From contig OY744532.1 of NCBI GenBank assembly GCA_963556195.1, positions 100,385,706 through 100,449,705 on the forward strand: a DNA stretch of 64,000 nt. The letters run 5' to 3'. Position 1 is the stretch's first letter, and each line of letters starts with the position of its first letter. The DNA comes from Sepiola atlantica (taxonomy: Eukaryota > Mollusca > Cephalopoda > Sepiida > Sepiolidae). The translations under genes were made by a program, and so were the position numbers. Under the pieces are notes generated by a model. That model saw only the letters and a list, made by a program, of their open reading frames with translations. It had not been told where the DNA came from and did not search any database. Below are positions 9,353 through 20,096 of this stretch, piece by piece.

Positions 9353-10194
9353 AACAAAAAAGTAATAGATTTTTTTATTTTTTTAAAAAGGCAAAGAGCT
9401 CAAGGGACTCTGATACATTACCAACCTCCCGTAATATGGTACATCTCCAAATCAAAAGACATACCTGGCTCTCCTGGTCAGCGTTTCAATGCCCACACGT
9501 GTCGTCGCCGTTCTCCCAGACTGAGAATAATTCACAAGCTACAATCAAAAGTTTGTTTGGCAGACAACCTTAGTTACGCCAAATGATGAATTAATCAACA
9601 TGTTCTTATGGAAGATGGTTTATTTTGCCGAGTTTATCTTTGAGCAGTAAAGCAACAAGGAGGGGAGGACAAAAGGAGACACTTAGAAGCCTTTATCCTC
9701 AAGTGGCTTTTAGCCTTGATAATCCTAACCATAACCCTAAGCCCATCGCTTCATTAAAATGGATTTTAGAACATCTCAAAACGGGTCTGCTAGTTATGCA
9801 TTCTCAAATCCCTTGTCTGACATCATTTGTGCTAAGCTTAGTTTCCATGCTAGGCAGATTGTTCTAAAAGGTTAATTGCCTGAACCCTTCTGACCCCCAT
9901 CTACGATGCATCCTGTTTACTTGTTAATTCCCCCTATTAACATAATTTAATGAATTAACTCCAAGTTGAAGTAACCAATCAATTACACAACAAACGATAC
10001 GTAGATGAGTTTGTTTTGTGATATATCAACTGTTTTGGGAGTTGACTTACTTAATACTGAAATATAATCTTTGTTAGATACGATTTATGGAATACAAATT
10101 GCTAATTTGTCCACAGCTGGAAATTGGTATTCATACATTTCCCAATATTAAGTGAATTCAATCGATCCGACTTAAAAAAAAAAAGTTTTCACAA
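9353..10194. other. No gene; LINE-B tail scrap at 9690-9722
   Basis: Somewhat higher GC content between 9400 and 9860. The open frames of about 80 codons match nothing I recognise. A lone LINE-B tail (ctttatcctcaagtggcttt) lies at 9690-9722. The rest is unassigned. Confidence 0.45.
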
Positions 10195-10435
10195 TTTACC
10201 AAGATCAGAGGTCATTCGAGGATAAAAGTTAATGAGATTTTCAGTTGAAGGATGAACAATGCTATGAGAGGATTGAAAACGATGAGTGGAATGGGCAGAA
10301 TTTAATTATCTAAGAGGACGGCCCGACAAGTATTTGTTGACATTAGATTTGAAGACAACCATGTTGTAGTCAGCTAGGAAGCAGTCTCACAGTATTATGT
10401 TCAACAGACGGGAAGTTCTCGGAAAGAAAGTCTGT
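10195..10435 (-). mobile_element. LINE-B 3' end, minus copy
   Basis: The minus strand carries the remnant ADYNMVVFKSNVNKYLS-like followed by a worn 3' tail (the ttatcctcgaatgacctctg variant). It abuts the LINE-C relic at 10440. Confidence 0.6.
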
Positions 10436-10439
10436 TAAA

Positions 10440-11130
10440 ACTCATCATTATCATATTCAGTTTACATGTTGGACCGCTTTTAGAAATTGACTTCCAAACT
10501 AACCTATCTCTGGCCAGGTCTGTATTTATCCCTCTTTCTCCCAAATCCACCCTTATCACTTCCCCCAATGTTTTCCATGGCCGTCTGCCAAATGACCCTG
10601 CTACCTCAACTGTTCTACATCTATGAACCCAAACACTCAAAGCCATTCTTTTAATGTGACTAAATCAACAAAGTCTCCTGTTCTATACGCATTTCCTTAT
10701 ACTGTTAAGATTTAATCTTCCATCTAAGGTCATCAGATATAAGCTTATCTTTAAGACCAAGATTATGCATCGATCATATGATTTCTCTCCATGCAACACA
10801 TATCTGCAACCCTCACTGGCCAGGTTTTACTTCCATACATCATCGCATTGCAAACACATGCCTAATAGACTCTTCCCTTGGTCGACAGTGGTAATGCTCT
10901 GCTTGTTAGTAATGGCAGAAGTTCCCTGAACTTATTCCATCGACTCCTAGCTCTTACTATCACACCAGAACCATCACTTTCCTGTGCTCCAATCGTATCA
11001 CCAAGGTAACTCGTCTTAATTAATTACATAGTCTGTGTTGATATCCATTATACCATTCCTGACCTTGATTTTATCTTGGCACGTTCAACTCTGCCATTAA
11101 TCTCTTGCCAAAATAATTATTCACTTATTT
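10440..11130 (-). pseudogene. LINE-C relic, long copy
   Basis: Minus-strand frames read MALSVWVHRCRTVEVAGSF and then TLGEVIRVDLGERGI-TDLARDRLVWK, the C-terminal end of the LINE-C protein (EVAG..., LA.DR..W). Upstream on that strand (10660-10900) lies the SETWP / RLNP-type part with frameshifts, and 10900-11130 holds more 5' coding sequence shared with 18590-18690 and 47500-47690. Several stops and indels show it is dead. It is the longest LINE-C copy in the window. Confidence 0.7.
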
Positions 11131-11318
11131 CAAGGTTTTTCAAAGTTTTAACTTTTATTTGCCATGCATATTTTTTAATTGAAAAGGAAAAAAAATGTTG
11201 CCAGGATAATCACTAAGTTCCAAGTGTCCAAAATATTTTGGCAACATTTGCTTCGGTAACTTGTAGAAAGGAAACATGTTCTCAATTTAACTCAACTTCC
11301 TTACTGTCTTTTTGTCTT

Positions 11319-12240
11319 TATCTATCACCCTCTCTTTTTCTTTCTCTCTTTTTCTTTCTCTGACTCTACATTTTTCTTTCTTTTTCTATCTCCCTCTCTT
11401 TTTCTTTCTCTCTTTTTCTTTCTCTGACTCTACATTTTTCTTTCTTTTTCTATCTCCCTCTCTTTTTCTTTCTCTCTATTTCTTTCTCTGACTCTATATT
11501 TTTCTTTCTTTTTCTATCTCCCTCTCTTTTTCTTTCCCTCTATTTCTTTCTCTGACTCTACATTTTTCTTTCTTGTTCTATCTCCCTCTCTTTTTCTTTC
11601 TCTATTTCTTTCTCTGACTCAACATTTTTCTTTCTTTTTCTATCTCCCTCTCTTTTTCTTTCTCTCTTTTTCTTTCTCTGACTCTACATTTTTCTTTCTT
11701 TTTCTATCTCCCTCTCTTTTTCTTTCTCTCTATTTCTTTCTCTGACTCTATATTTTTCTTTCTTTTTCTATCTCCCTCTCTTTTTCTTTCCCTCTATTTC
11801 TTTCTCTGACTCTACATTTTTCTTTCTTGTTCTATCTCCCTCTCTTTTTCTTTCTCTATTTCTTTCTCTGACTCTACATTTTTCTTTCTTTTTCTATCTC
11901 CCTCTCTTTTTCTTTCTCTCTTTTTCTTTCTCTGACTCTACATTTTTCTTTCTTTTTCTATCTCCCTCTCTTTTTCTTTCTCTCTTTTTCTTTCTCTGAC
12001 TCTACATTTTTCTTTCTTTTTCTATCTCCCTCTCTTTTTCTTTCTCTCTATTTCTTTCTCTGACTCTATATTTTTCTTTCTTTTTCTATCTCCCTCTCTT
12101 TTTCTTTCCCTCTATTTCTTTCTCTGACTCTACATTTTTCTTTCTTGTTCTATCTCCCTCTCTTTTTCTTTCTCTATTTCTTTCTCTGACTCTACATTTT
12201 TCTTTCTTTTTCTATCTCCGTCTCTATTCCTCTTTCTCTC
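11319..12240. repeat. 64/62-bp pyrimidine satellite with 254-bp higher-order repeat
   Basis: Fourteen monomers marked by tgactc at 11361, 11425, 11489, 11553, 11615, 11679, 11743, 11807, 11869, 11933, 11997, 12061, 12125 and 12187; spacings are 64, 64, 64, 62 and so on. Monomer types (A with ctctttttc, A' with ctctatttc, B with tatattt and ccctct, C with ttgttc and only 62 bp) recur in the order A-A'-B-C. This makes a 254-bp higher-order unit present three times, with one extra A at 11869. No coding potential. Confidence 0.9.
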
Positions 12241-12354
12241 TCTCTAGGTCCTTTAAGTCTTTACTCCCTTTTTTATTCTGTCTCTCCTCTTCCTATCTAT
12301 ACAAGCATCTAAGCATCGTTATATCAGTAGTGATTATTATTCGGATGTGTAAGT

Positions 12355-12640
12355 AAATTAACTGGGTATGTGATGATAATATATATATAAAAATGTGTAT
12401 CTATGTAAATGTGTATATCTGTATGTATGTATGTATGTATGTATGTTTGCAAATGTGTATGTATATATATATGTGCATATATATATATATTTTTTTTTAA
12501 CTGGGTATGTGATAATATATATAAAAATGTGTATGTATGTAAATGTGTATATGTGTGTATATATATTTTTTTTTTAACTGGGTATGTGATAATATATATA
12601 AAAATGTGTATGTATGTAAATATATGTATATATATATTTT
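12355..12640. repeat. About 77-bp tandem repeat
   Basis: Three copies of a unit starting aactgggtatgtgataatat and containing aaaaatgtgtatgtatgtaa. Starts are near 12360, 12499 and 12576 (last spacing 77). T runs join the units. Confidence 0.85.
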
Positions 12641-13134
12641 TTTTTCACATTTTACTTCAGTAGAAGTTCTCAAAAATCAAGGGACCCCTTCCTTAATCTC
12701 TATATGAGATACATAAATATCCGAGTGTTCCATTAAAGTTCTCTTTTACCCCTCAACCATTGAGTTAAAAAAAAGCTAAGAACATTAATTTTCCTTTCTC
12801 CAATTGACCAGTTAATTACGGTATAGTATATCTTTTTTGTGGTCTCTTTGTATTACCGGATTCCAGAACAAGAATTCATCTAGTCTGGTGGAGTATCCAG
12901 CAAAGTGTTGTTACTTGAGGTAACATCACCAGGAGAAAGTGCACCATTCCTCATGTAAGCCGGTGTATAACCGTGTTGAGGGGATCTTATTTGGGCTTTG
13001 AATGCTATATTATTTTGAATATTTGGTCAGGGTTTACTTGTAGGGTGAAGTATCTTCATATCAGGTTGTCCTGACAAACCCTTGTACAGAGAGACCGAAG
13101 ACACTCGAGGATGGTGTCTAGTAGGTAATTCAAA
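12641..13134. other. No gene seen
   Basis: Unique-looking sequence of mixed composition. No frame, RNA gene or repeat relation to the rest of the window was noticed. Confidence 0.55.
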
Positions 13135-13225
13135 CTCTCTCTCTCTATATATATATATGTGTATATATTTGTTAAAAGCATGTAAAGCGAACATTAAACC
13201 GAATATGATGATGATGATATATGTG

Positions 13226-13272
<47 letters not shown>

Positions 13273-13283
13273 TGTGTGTATGA

Positions 13284-13337
<54 letters not shown>

Positions 13338-13348
13338 TGTGTGTATGA

Positions 13349-13414
<66 letters not shown>

Positions 13415-13452
13415 CTGTCTCTCTGTCTCTCCATATATATATATATATATAA
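13135..13452. repeat. (TA)n tracts with a duplicated gtgtgtgtatgagt segment
   Basis: Three TA runs are separated by two identical spacers (agtgtgtgtatgagt near 13269 and 13335), giving a unit of about 66 bases. A short (TC)n closes the region. Confidence 0.9.
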
Positions 13453-13461
13453 TATATTATT

Positions 13462-13500
13462 ACTTACACTGAAGAAGGTCGCAGGTAGCGGTCGGAAATT
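13462..13500 (+). mobile_element. Retroelement tail with hammerhead-like motif
   Basis: Reads taca-CTGAAGA-aggtcgc..gcggtc-GGAAATTC-tgt. The flanks aca and tgt pair, ggtcgc/gcggtc can form a six-pair stem with wobbles, and TTC fits a NUH cleavage triplet. An extra G precedes the GAAA. Likely the end of a decayed Penelope-like copy. Confidence 0.35.
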
Positions 13501-13893
13501 CTGTTTTTTTTTTTTAAATCATTCTGTATTCCTACACGAAATATAAATACAAGAAATATAATACAAAAATATATAAACACATACATTTGTTACATTAATT
13601 TTTTATGCATATATATCTCAATAAATAAACGCAAAAGATTTTTCCATCTATCCTAACTATATTAACATCAAAACAGGTTGTGTTTATTTAATTCTATGAT
13701 ACAATATAGAGTTTTGAAATACCGTATATATAGGAAATTGCAAATACCTTCAAACACATTTAGTTCTTCTTAATTTGTATATTTATTATATAAACAGCTT
13801 CTAATGACTTAATATCTGATAATTTACAATTGTAATTTTGCATTGTCATATTTTCCTATATATATATGCAATATTTTCGTCGTTTGTCTGAAG
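13501..13893. other. No gene seen
   Basis: AT-rich sequence with T and A runs. Nothing recognisable. Confidence 0.6.
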
Positions 13894-13947
13894 TAGCTGG
13901 GATGCTGAGAACAGATACTACACTTTGATCTTGGCCAAAAGGCCAAG
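13894..13947 (-). mobile_element. U2-headed SINE, head only
   Basis: The minus strand reads cttggccttttggccaagat-caaagtgtagtatctgttct, matching U2 snRNA bases of about 8-46 (loop of stem I, GTAGTA branch-point-recognition segment). Like the full copies it carries an extra A in atcaaAgtg relative to U2, the family signature. No body follows. Confidence 0.7.
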
Positions 13948-14034
13948 TAACTATAAAAATAATGTTTTCATGGCTAGACATTTTTAAATGAATGAAAAAA
14001 AATACTTTTTTTTTTAACTTAGTTCACCCCAAAC

Positions 14035-14605
14035 AAACAAACACTGTAGACGTAAGGGGCTACTAGGAAATTAGGGTGAAAGTTTTGGGGGTCATCTTAA
14101 ATTGACAGCTGTGCAGCGAGATGCTTGTTCACATTAGTTTTAAATTTCTGCATGTCGGTCCAGTCGGGGGGGGGGGAGACAGGGAGCAGGGAAAGGAGTT
14201 CCACGGGCCGGCAGTTCAAGGATAGAAGCTAGTGGAGTAGAAACCGGCATATGGGGACCTCCACAGTGATTGTCGGGTTGGTTATGTCGAGGGGACACCA
14301 GAGCAGCAAGTTCATCGGAGCACATTCCATTGAAGTACTTGTAAAACAAGCACAAGGATGCAACATTGCGTCGATGGGACAGGGGCTGGAGCTTGGTGAA
14401 TAGTGAGAAACCTATTAGATTAGCCACTCTTTTTTGGACCTTGTCTAAGAGGGAGAGACTAGTGGATGATGCACCAGCCCAGATGTGACAACAATATTCC
14501 ATGCATGGGCGGATGGTGGCTTTGTAGAGACACAGGATACTGTCAGGTGTGAGAAATTTTCTAGCTTGGTAAAGGGAGCCCACTTTCTTTGCAGCAGCCT
14601 TAATC
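14035..14605 (-). pseudogene. LINE-A relic: CR1/Jockey-like C-terminus and 3' UTR
   Basis: The minus-strand frame 14583 to 14140 reads SLYQARKFLTPDSILCLYK, then RPCMEYCCHIWAGAS, LLDKVQKRVANLIG, HRRNVASLCLFYKYFNGMCS. This is the conserved region downstream of the reverse transcriptase in CR1/Jockey-group LINEs. It continues open to HAEI; a frameshift leads to the expected ending (KFKTNVNKHLAAQL-like), and 14035-14110 is 3' UTR shared with the copies at 47400-47487 and 58130-58190. Reverse transcriptase and endonuclease are missing (5'-truncated). Confidence 0.85.
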
Positions 14606-14627
14606 TATTATTCTATTATCTTTTAAT

Positions 14628-15133
14628 GGGGGTGGGTAGTGTAGTATCGGTTCTGTTGTCATAAGACCGTCCTCCTAGGAATTGCCTCCTCCTTTTTAAG
14701 GGAATTGGGAAATCCTCCAAGGTATTACATCCTCCTTTGAGGGAGTGGTTAATGTAATATCTGTTCTGGTGTGATGAGACCATATTTCCTTTTTTTTTTT
14801 TTGGAGGGCTTGGGGTGTAGTATCTGTTCTGTTTCCATATACCATATACAGACATTTCCTTCTTCTTTTACGCTGTCGATCCTCCCAGGTATTACCCCCT
14901 TTTATTGGGGGTAGTATAATATATGTTTGTTCCTCATGATACCATCCTTCTCTATTTGGTGGTGAATAGTAGTGTACTATCTGTCTTGTTGTCATGATAT
15001 CATCCTCCTCGGCATTAACTCCTCCTTTTTTTGGGGGGGGGGGCGTTCGTCATGATACTATGCTCTCAGTCATTACCTCCTTTTGGGGGTCAGTGTAGAA
15101 TATGTTCGTTCAGTATTATATCATCCTCCAACG
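14628..15133 (+). repeat. Tandem array of U2-SINE heads
   Basis: About seven imperfect units, each a U2-like head (consensus gtgtagtatctgttctg) followed by body sequence (tgagaccatcctcccaggca, ttacctcctcctttt, then G-rich gggggtag). Heads lie near 14640, 14755, 14815, 14912, 14972, 15035 and 15093, spaced about 55-115 bases. The branch-recognition segment decays along the array. No 3' SINE tail separates the units, so the array arose by tandem duplication of a fragment and not by repeated insertion. Confidence 0.75.
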
Positions 15134-15183
15134 CTAGCAAAAAATTTGCAACCGGAGGGAGCATATATTTGCTAGTATATATA

Positions 15184-15223
<40 letters not shown>

Positions 15224-15260
15224 CAAAAAATATGCAACTGGAGGGAGCATATATTTGCTA

Positions 15261-15299
<39 letters not shown>
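15131..15299. repeat. Two dyad modules inside (TA)n
   Basis: The module gctagcaaaaaatttgcaac-cggagggagcatatatttgcta occurs at 15131-15179 and again as tagcaaaaaatatgcaactg-gagggagcatatatttgcta at 15222-15263. Both are bounded by TA runs. Arms gcaaaaaatatgc and gcatatatttgc are inverted. A third copy lies at 4862-4912, also just after U2-SINE heads. Confidence 0.8.
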
Positions 15300-15302
<3 letters not shown>

Positions 15303-15738
15303 AAAAGAATATATATATATTATATAATATCTGTGTGTATAATCACATCTCAGATTGCTGAACATGAAATTTCCTGTTTAGTTGTTGAAAGAATGCAAGC
15401 AGCTGATATCTCTTATCCTTGAAGCAGTCATGTGTGACAACAACGATTGATTAGATACTCGACTGAGTGCAGCTGGTGACATACGGAACACACAGCAGAT
15501 GGACCATCGACACGGCTCGATAATCTGAAAGGCAGCAGGTTGAACGTACTAACGACAATCATTAAAAACACAAAGACCAACAAAAGATATACCTCTTCTA
15601 TTTTCATGCCTTTTTAAAGAGTCTTTTGTTTGAAAATTTAAAAGATTTCTGTTTGGGCCAACTACACGAATTGCAAATACAGGTCTACACTACGGAATTG
15701 GTAAGTTTTACCCATTAGTGGAATCTTTCCTAAATACT
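15300..15738. other. No gene seen
   Basis: Unique-looking sequence of mixed composition after the TA tracts. No supportable frame or element. Confidence 0.5.
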
Positions 15739-16188
15739 ATATTATTTGATACTAAAATTACTTTCAAAGATTTACTTGACTTTATAAGATAGTTAGAGCA
15801 TTCATTTATAATAAATGGGTTAGTTAGGCTTAGGGTTAATGAGTAGATCACATATTGAATTAGAAGCAATTCGGTAGATCACATATCAAATTAGAAGCAA
15901 TTCGGTAGATCACATCTTGAATTAGAAGCAATTCGGTAGATCACATCTTGAATTAGAAGCAATTCGGTAGATCACATCTTGAATTAGAAGCAATTCGGTA
16001 GATCACATCTTGAATTAGAAGCAATTCGGTAGATCACATCTTGAATTAGAAGCAATTCGGTAGATCACATCTTGAATTAGAAGCAATTCAGTAGATCACA
16101 TATTGGAAGAGGACTCAATATTATTTGATACTAAAATTACTCTCATAAATTTACTTGACTTTATAGGATAGTAAGAGCATTCATTTAT
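15739..16188. repeat. 31-bp minisatellite between 72-bp direct repeats
   Basis: About 8.5 copies of a 31-base unit (attagaagcaattcggtaga plus tcacatcttga) fill 15842-16106, the central ones nearly identical. They are flanked by direct copies (15739-15810 and 16118-16188) of a segment reading tatttgatactaaaattact...gagcattcattta. So one larger unit was duplicated and its junction sequence then amplified. Confidence 0.9.
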
Positions 16189-16519
16189 CATATATATAAA
16201 AATGTGGATTGCTTATAAAGACTTCTTACCAAAAAAGATTTTGCTTGAATAACTGATTGAAACTGATTGTATCTTTCCACTCTAGATTTTCACAGTATAC
16301 TGAAAACTGTGACATTAGTGTTGCCAATATACATCAGGCAGTAGGTGTAATATTTAAAAGACACCCCAATCTTTATGACTATAAATATCTCTGAAAAATA
16401 CAAATGTTGCTGAAATATGGTTAATTATTCTTCTGGTCCTAACAAAAGGACCATCGGCACTAATGGTTTAAAGAATCTTGTATGTTTTATGTTTCTTTTG
16501 GGTGCCGGAATTCGGACTC
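16189..16519. other. No gene seen
   Basis: Unique-looking AT-rich DNA. Nothing recognisable. Confidence 0.5.
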
Positions 16520-16527
16520 TAAAGGAG

Positions 16528-16710
16528 AATTCTATCTAGAAATAAGCTCCCGACAGATGTCAAACGACAGGCTAGAAGGCCTCATATTACAATCCAGACT
16601 CTTCTGGGGAAGGATATTGGCCTCTCAGGATTGGAGCTTCTGGCTGCAATAAGTGAGCAAGCATTATGGCACATGAACTTTGTGAATGTTTCACCATTAA
16701 TTGGTGGATG
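16528..16710 (+). pseudogene. Possible short coding relic
   Basis: An open frame with coding-like composition reads ILSRNKLPTDVKRQARRPHI, then LLGKDIGLSGLELLAAISEQ and ALWHMNFVNVSPLIGG, and stops. I do not recognise the family; it could be a transposon or retrotransposon tail. No start codon or splice context could be fixed. It may also be a chance frame. Confidence 0.25.
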
Positions 16711-17584
16711 ACTCAAGACAAGATTATTCTGTTGATATCAGGGTTGTTTTTATCATCACTAAATTTCATTTTCACCATCCTCAGCCTGTGTTCAGGTGTC
16801 TTCTACATTGATGACGCCATGGGAAGTTTTTAACTGATCTTCTATTCCAGGGTTTCCAAACTATAGCTCATAAGCCAAATCTAGCTAGCCAGATGTTTTT
16901 GTAAGTTATAGTCATTATAAAGTTTAATTTTTAATATTAACTTTAATGTTGCCCTCCCCCCTCCAACGTTAAAACATAATTCTAATCTGTCCCCTCAAAA
17001 GAAAATATTTATTGACCTCTGAGCTACTCAACCTAAAGACATAAACCCTCTAACCTTATAACATGGATCAAAGTATTTCACAATCCTGACCATAGCTAAA
17101 ATGGTGATGTGGACGCTATGTCTTAGGGGTTGAATCTTTTTCTCATTAGGATCTGATTTTATTCTTAAAGCAGTAGCTTAAGGTTAAAATTAGATGTGAT
17201 AGAAAAAGATTACATTCCATAGAATTCAATAAAAGGTTTGTCCAAGTTGCGAGCTTGTGCGTACGTAAGGGAGTCGGCTATGAGTGCGTGTTCTGGGTCT
17301 TTTTGGAAATCAGCTTTGTGAAGGTAGTCTCTTAGCTAGTTGTCCCGTTTTTATTTTTTTTGCAACAGAGATCCTCCAAGATGCCAACTCCTCATTTTTA
17401 TTTTTGCCCTTGGCTTCCCCAAATTAGATTTATCTTTGAAGAATACAATCCCCCCCCCCAACTCCACCCCTATTTCTTTTAACCCCAATCAAGTCCTACT
17501 CCTACTTAAAGATTGTCCTGCTTATTTTCGGTTCTAAACAGATAAAAATTGTAAATATCTTTCATAAATAAAATTAATTTAAAA
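16711..17584. other. No gene; hAT-like end at about 16850
   Basis: At 16851-16870 the sequence cagggtttccaaactatagc resembles the terminal sequence of hAT elements (cagggnttctcaaact); no partner end was found. The rest, including a C run near 17450, is unrecognised. Confidence 0.35.
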
Positions 17585-17947
17585 GGATTGGGGATATTTT
17601 AAGTAAGTTCATAGAGTAAATGTGGTATTGTGGTGATTGCTGAAGTGATATGATGAAAAAATGTTGAAAGAATAAACAAAAACAATTATTGCACAAGAGT
17701 AGGATAGACAGAGATGACCACAGACCCCACCCCCCATCTCCCCCATTTTTGCTAGCCTTGTACCTAATTTTAAAAATTTGTTTATCCTTTTGCAAATGAA
17801 TTTTTCAAAGTGTAGTATCTGTTCTGACCTCAGTCAAAAAAGAACTCTTTCTTACAATGCTAAGTGCCCCTTTTGGGGGAGCTGGATATTCTCCACATTA
17901 AAAACCGAATTTGACCTCGTGAGGAGGTAAGTAAACATGAACTCTTC
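17585..17947 (+). mobile_element. U2-headed SINE, dimeric copy
   Basis: The left unit (17585-17810) has a body ending in cttgtacctaattttaaaa and tttgcaaatgaatttt. It is joined to a second head, caaagtgtagtatctgttct, at 17811, followed by the body gtgccccttttgggggagct and the tail ccacattaaaaaccgaattt-gacctcgtgaggaggtaagt. The same dimer design occurs at 43978-44412 and in part at 56500-56605. The left unit lacks an intact U2 head here. Confidence 0.65.
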
Positions 17948-18164
17948 TTGTTACACTCTCTGGATACCTTTTATCCTCCTCCCCCATCCGAAGATTCAAA
18001 ATACAAACATCTGTGACAATGAGAATTAAAACGCAAATAAAATCTCGCATGACCTGTGAAAATTCCACGGTTAACCAAAGCAAATAGGTTTTTTATTATA
18101 TTAGTTGTACGTACTTATCATATATATTATTAACATATGAATACAATGAGACATTGTTTTACAT
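17948..18164. other. No gene; Helitron-like palindrome remnant
   Basis: The palindrome gtgaaaattccacgg at 18056-18070 is related to the Helitron-like termini elsewhere but lacks a CTRR end. Otherwise unrecognised. Confidence 0.4.
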
Positions 18165-18690
18165 GCTGGCATGTGTTAGATGGCTTTAAGAAATTAACTT
18201 CTAAACAAACCTATCTCTGGCCAGGTTTTTAGTTATTCCTCTTTCTCTTAAGCCCATTTTTATCACTTCCTCCAATGTTTTCCATAGCCTTCCTCTGTGA
18301 ACTGGACCTGCTACCTCAACCGTTCTACATCTACTAACCCAAGAACTCTTCTTATCCATTCTTTCAACGTGGCCATACCATCGATGTCTCCTCTTCTACA
18401 CACATCTCCCTATACTGTCCGGATTTAATCTTTCTCTGAGGTCATCAGAAATAAGCCCTTTTTTAAGACTCATATTACACATCCATCGTATAATTCTCAT
18501 ATCATTTCTATCCATGCAATGCATGTCCTCAACCCTTACTGGCCAGGTTTCACTTCCATACATCATCACACTGTGTACACATGCCTGATAGACTCTTCTC
18601 TTGATCGACAGCGCTAACCCTGTTGGTTAGTAATGGCAGAAATTCCTTGAACTTACTCCATCCACTCCTAACTCTTGCAATCACAATCTT
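18165..18690 (-). pseudogene. LINE-C relic
   Basis: The minus strand reads MMYGSETWPVRVEDMHCMDR, then RWMCNMSLKKGLISDDLRERL and the VHRG...WKTLEEVIKMGLRERG ending, with stops and frameshifts between. It aligns with the copy at 2571-2858 and includes further 5' sequence (18600-18690) shared with 10890-10960 and 47510-47560. Its junction at 18690 coincides with the start of another LINE piece on the other strand. Confidence 0.75.
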
Positions 18691-18947
18691 GCAAGATCAA
18701 CTGCTGATCTGCTGACTGTAATATCACACAGGATCAGTTAATCTATTGACAGAGGCTTCGTCTCTAGAGCAGTAGCTCTTGACATATCAAAGTCCTTCGA
18801 TAGGGTTTGGCACAAAGGTTTGCTTAACAAGCTAGCTAGCTAGCTATGGAATATCCGGAAATGTGTTTTAAAACATTAACTCCTTTCTCCCTGATAGGTT
18901 TATAAAAGTAATCGTTGATGGGCAAAAGTCTATACGGTTGTCACTTT
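18691..18947 (+). pseudogene. LINE reverse transcriptase fragment (palm region)
   Basis: Reads ARSTADLLTVISHRIS, a stop, SIDRGFVSRAVALDISKSFD, then RVWHKGLLNKLAS. After a frameshift comes FIKVIVDGQKS. The ALDISK.FD block is RT motif A of non-LTR reverse transcriptases (catalytic Asp, then FDRVWH); GxxxSRSTxDLL precedes it in Jockey/CR1 elements. It has at least two disruptions. It may belong to the same family as LINE-A, which otherwise lacks its RT in this window. Confidence 0.75.
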
Positions 18948-19000
18948 TTTGGTAGGGACGAAGTGCCCCTTTTTGGGGAGTTGGATTTAACTACAATGCA
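18948..19000 (+). mobile_element. U2-headed SINE body fragment
   Basis: agtgccccttttTggggagt followed by tggattt matches the body segment at 17865-17890. No head is visible. Confidence 0.4.
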
Positions 19001-19034
19001 CAGATTTAAAAAAAGAAAAACAAAGATAAGATTA

Positions 19035-19125
19035 CTCGAATTTAAATGTAATTTTAATTAATTTAATGTAATTTTAATTAATTTAAATGTAATTTTAATT
19101 AATTTAATGTAATTTTAATTAATTT
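19035..19125. repeat. About 20-bp AT tandem repeat
   Basis: Four to five copies of taatttaa(a)tgtaatttta. Adjacent to the outer inverted repeat that starts near 19122. Confidence 0.85.
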
Positions 19126-19965
19126 AATGGTCTCAAATCCACGGTCGACCCTTTCTCTCATTGTAATAATATAATCACTTTTAACTTAAGTCTAATGTTA
19201 AAGAGTTAAACAATAACTAAAAAAAAAAAAAAAATTGTGTGCTTTTGTATTACAGGGTCGAAATTTTTTTTATCTTTAATTTTGAAGAGTCAAATGACAG
19301 GGGGAGATAATTCAAAGTGTTCCTCCAGGATTTATCCTCAAATGGATTTTACCGTTATGCATTTTAATTAACTTAAAGTAATGTAAAAAAAATATATATA
19401 TACTTAAAAGGTTTATTTAGTAATCAAACAATCACAACGCCTTGTGGTATTCGGCACCAATAAAAATAAGAAAAAGATTTATTGAAATAAATTAAACATC
19501 ACAGAAAGTAAAAAATCGAAAAATACTTAAATGAAAGGGGAAATACATGAAGCATGGGAAATAAAGTTTTTGAAATAAATGAAATCTTCGCACCTGAAAT
19601 GAATCTGTGCGCTTGCAAGAAGTCTATTATTTTGCCATTATCTCTGGTTAAATATAAAATATCTTCCAAGTTTAGAGCGTTAAAATACATTTTTAGATAA
19701 ATCCTGGATGAGAGGCTTGAGGGTAGGGTAAGTCATTTTAAAAAAAATTACCCCCCTCCCGTCATTTGACTCTTCAAAATTAAAGATAATTTGTTTGTTT
19801 TTCGGCCCTGTAACACAGACACATCAAAAATTGTTTTCCACTCTTGTTGATTTTAAATAAATGCAAATTACAAAGAAAAAATTGTCTTCTTTAAAATTAA
19901 TTATAATTAATAATTAATGTGCATGAAGAAATAAAAGGTAGACCATGGATTTGAGACCATTTTCG
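19122..19965 (-). mobile_element. Inverted-repeat transposon with Merlin/ISXO2-like remnant
   Basis: Outer ends tggtctcaaatccacggtc (from 19124) and its inverse near 19943-19962 enclose a second inverted pair: ttaattttgaagagtcaaat at 19277-19300 and the inverse at 19770-19795, each next to an acaggg(t/c)cgaaa end. The minus strand carries a short frame (19690 to 19499) reading MYFNALNLEDILYLTRDN then KIIDFLQAHRFISGAK, shared with 28798-28900. The IIDFLQ..RLI..K pattern resembles the N-terminus of ISXO2-like (Merlin) transposases. The catalytic domain is absent, so this is a non-autonomous or dead copy. Tentative class. Confidence 0.5.
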
Positions 19966-20059
19966 ATTGTGTAGATTTTGGCATCCCAAATTCACATTTC
20001 AATTTGGTACCGTGCTGCTACCAGAACTCCAAAGAGTGCTCAATATCGGTGGTTGGGTG

Positions 20060-20096
<37 letters not shown>

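Noticed and set aside
13894..13947. U2 snRNA gene
   Set aside because: Only about 40 bases of the 5' end are present, with the SINE family's extra A. No Sm site or downstream stem-loops.
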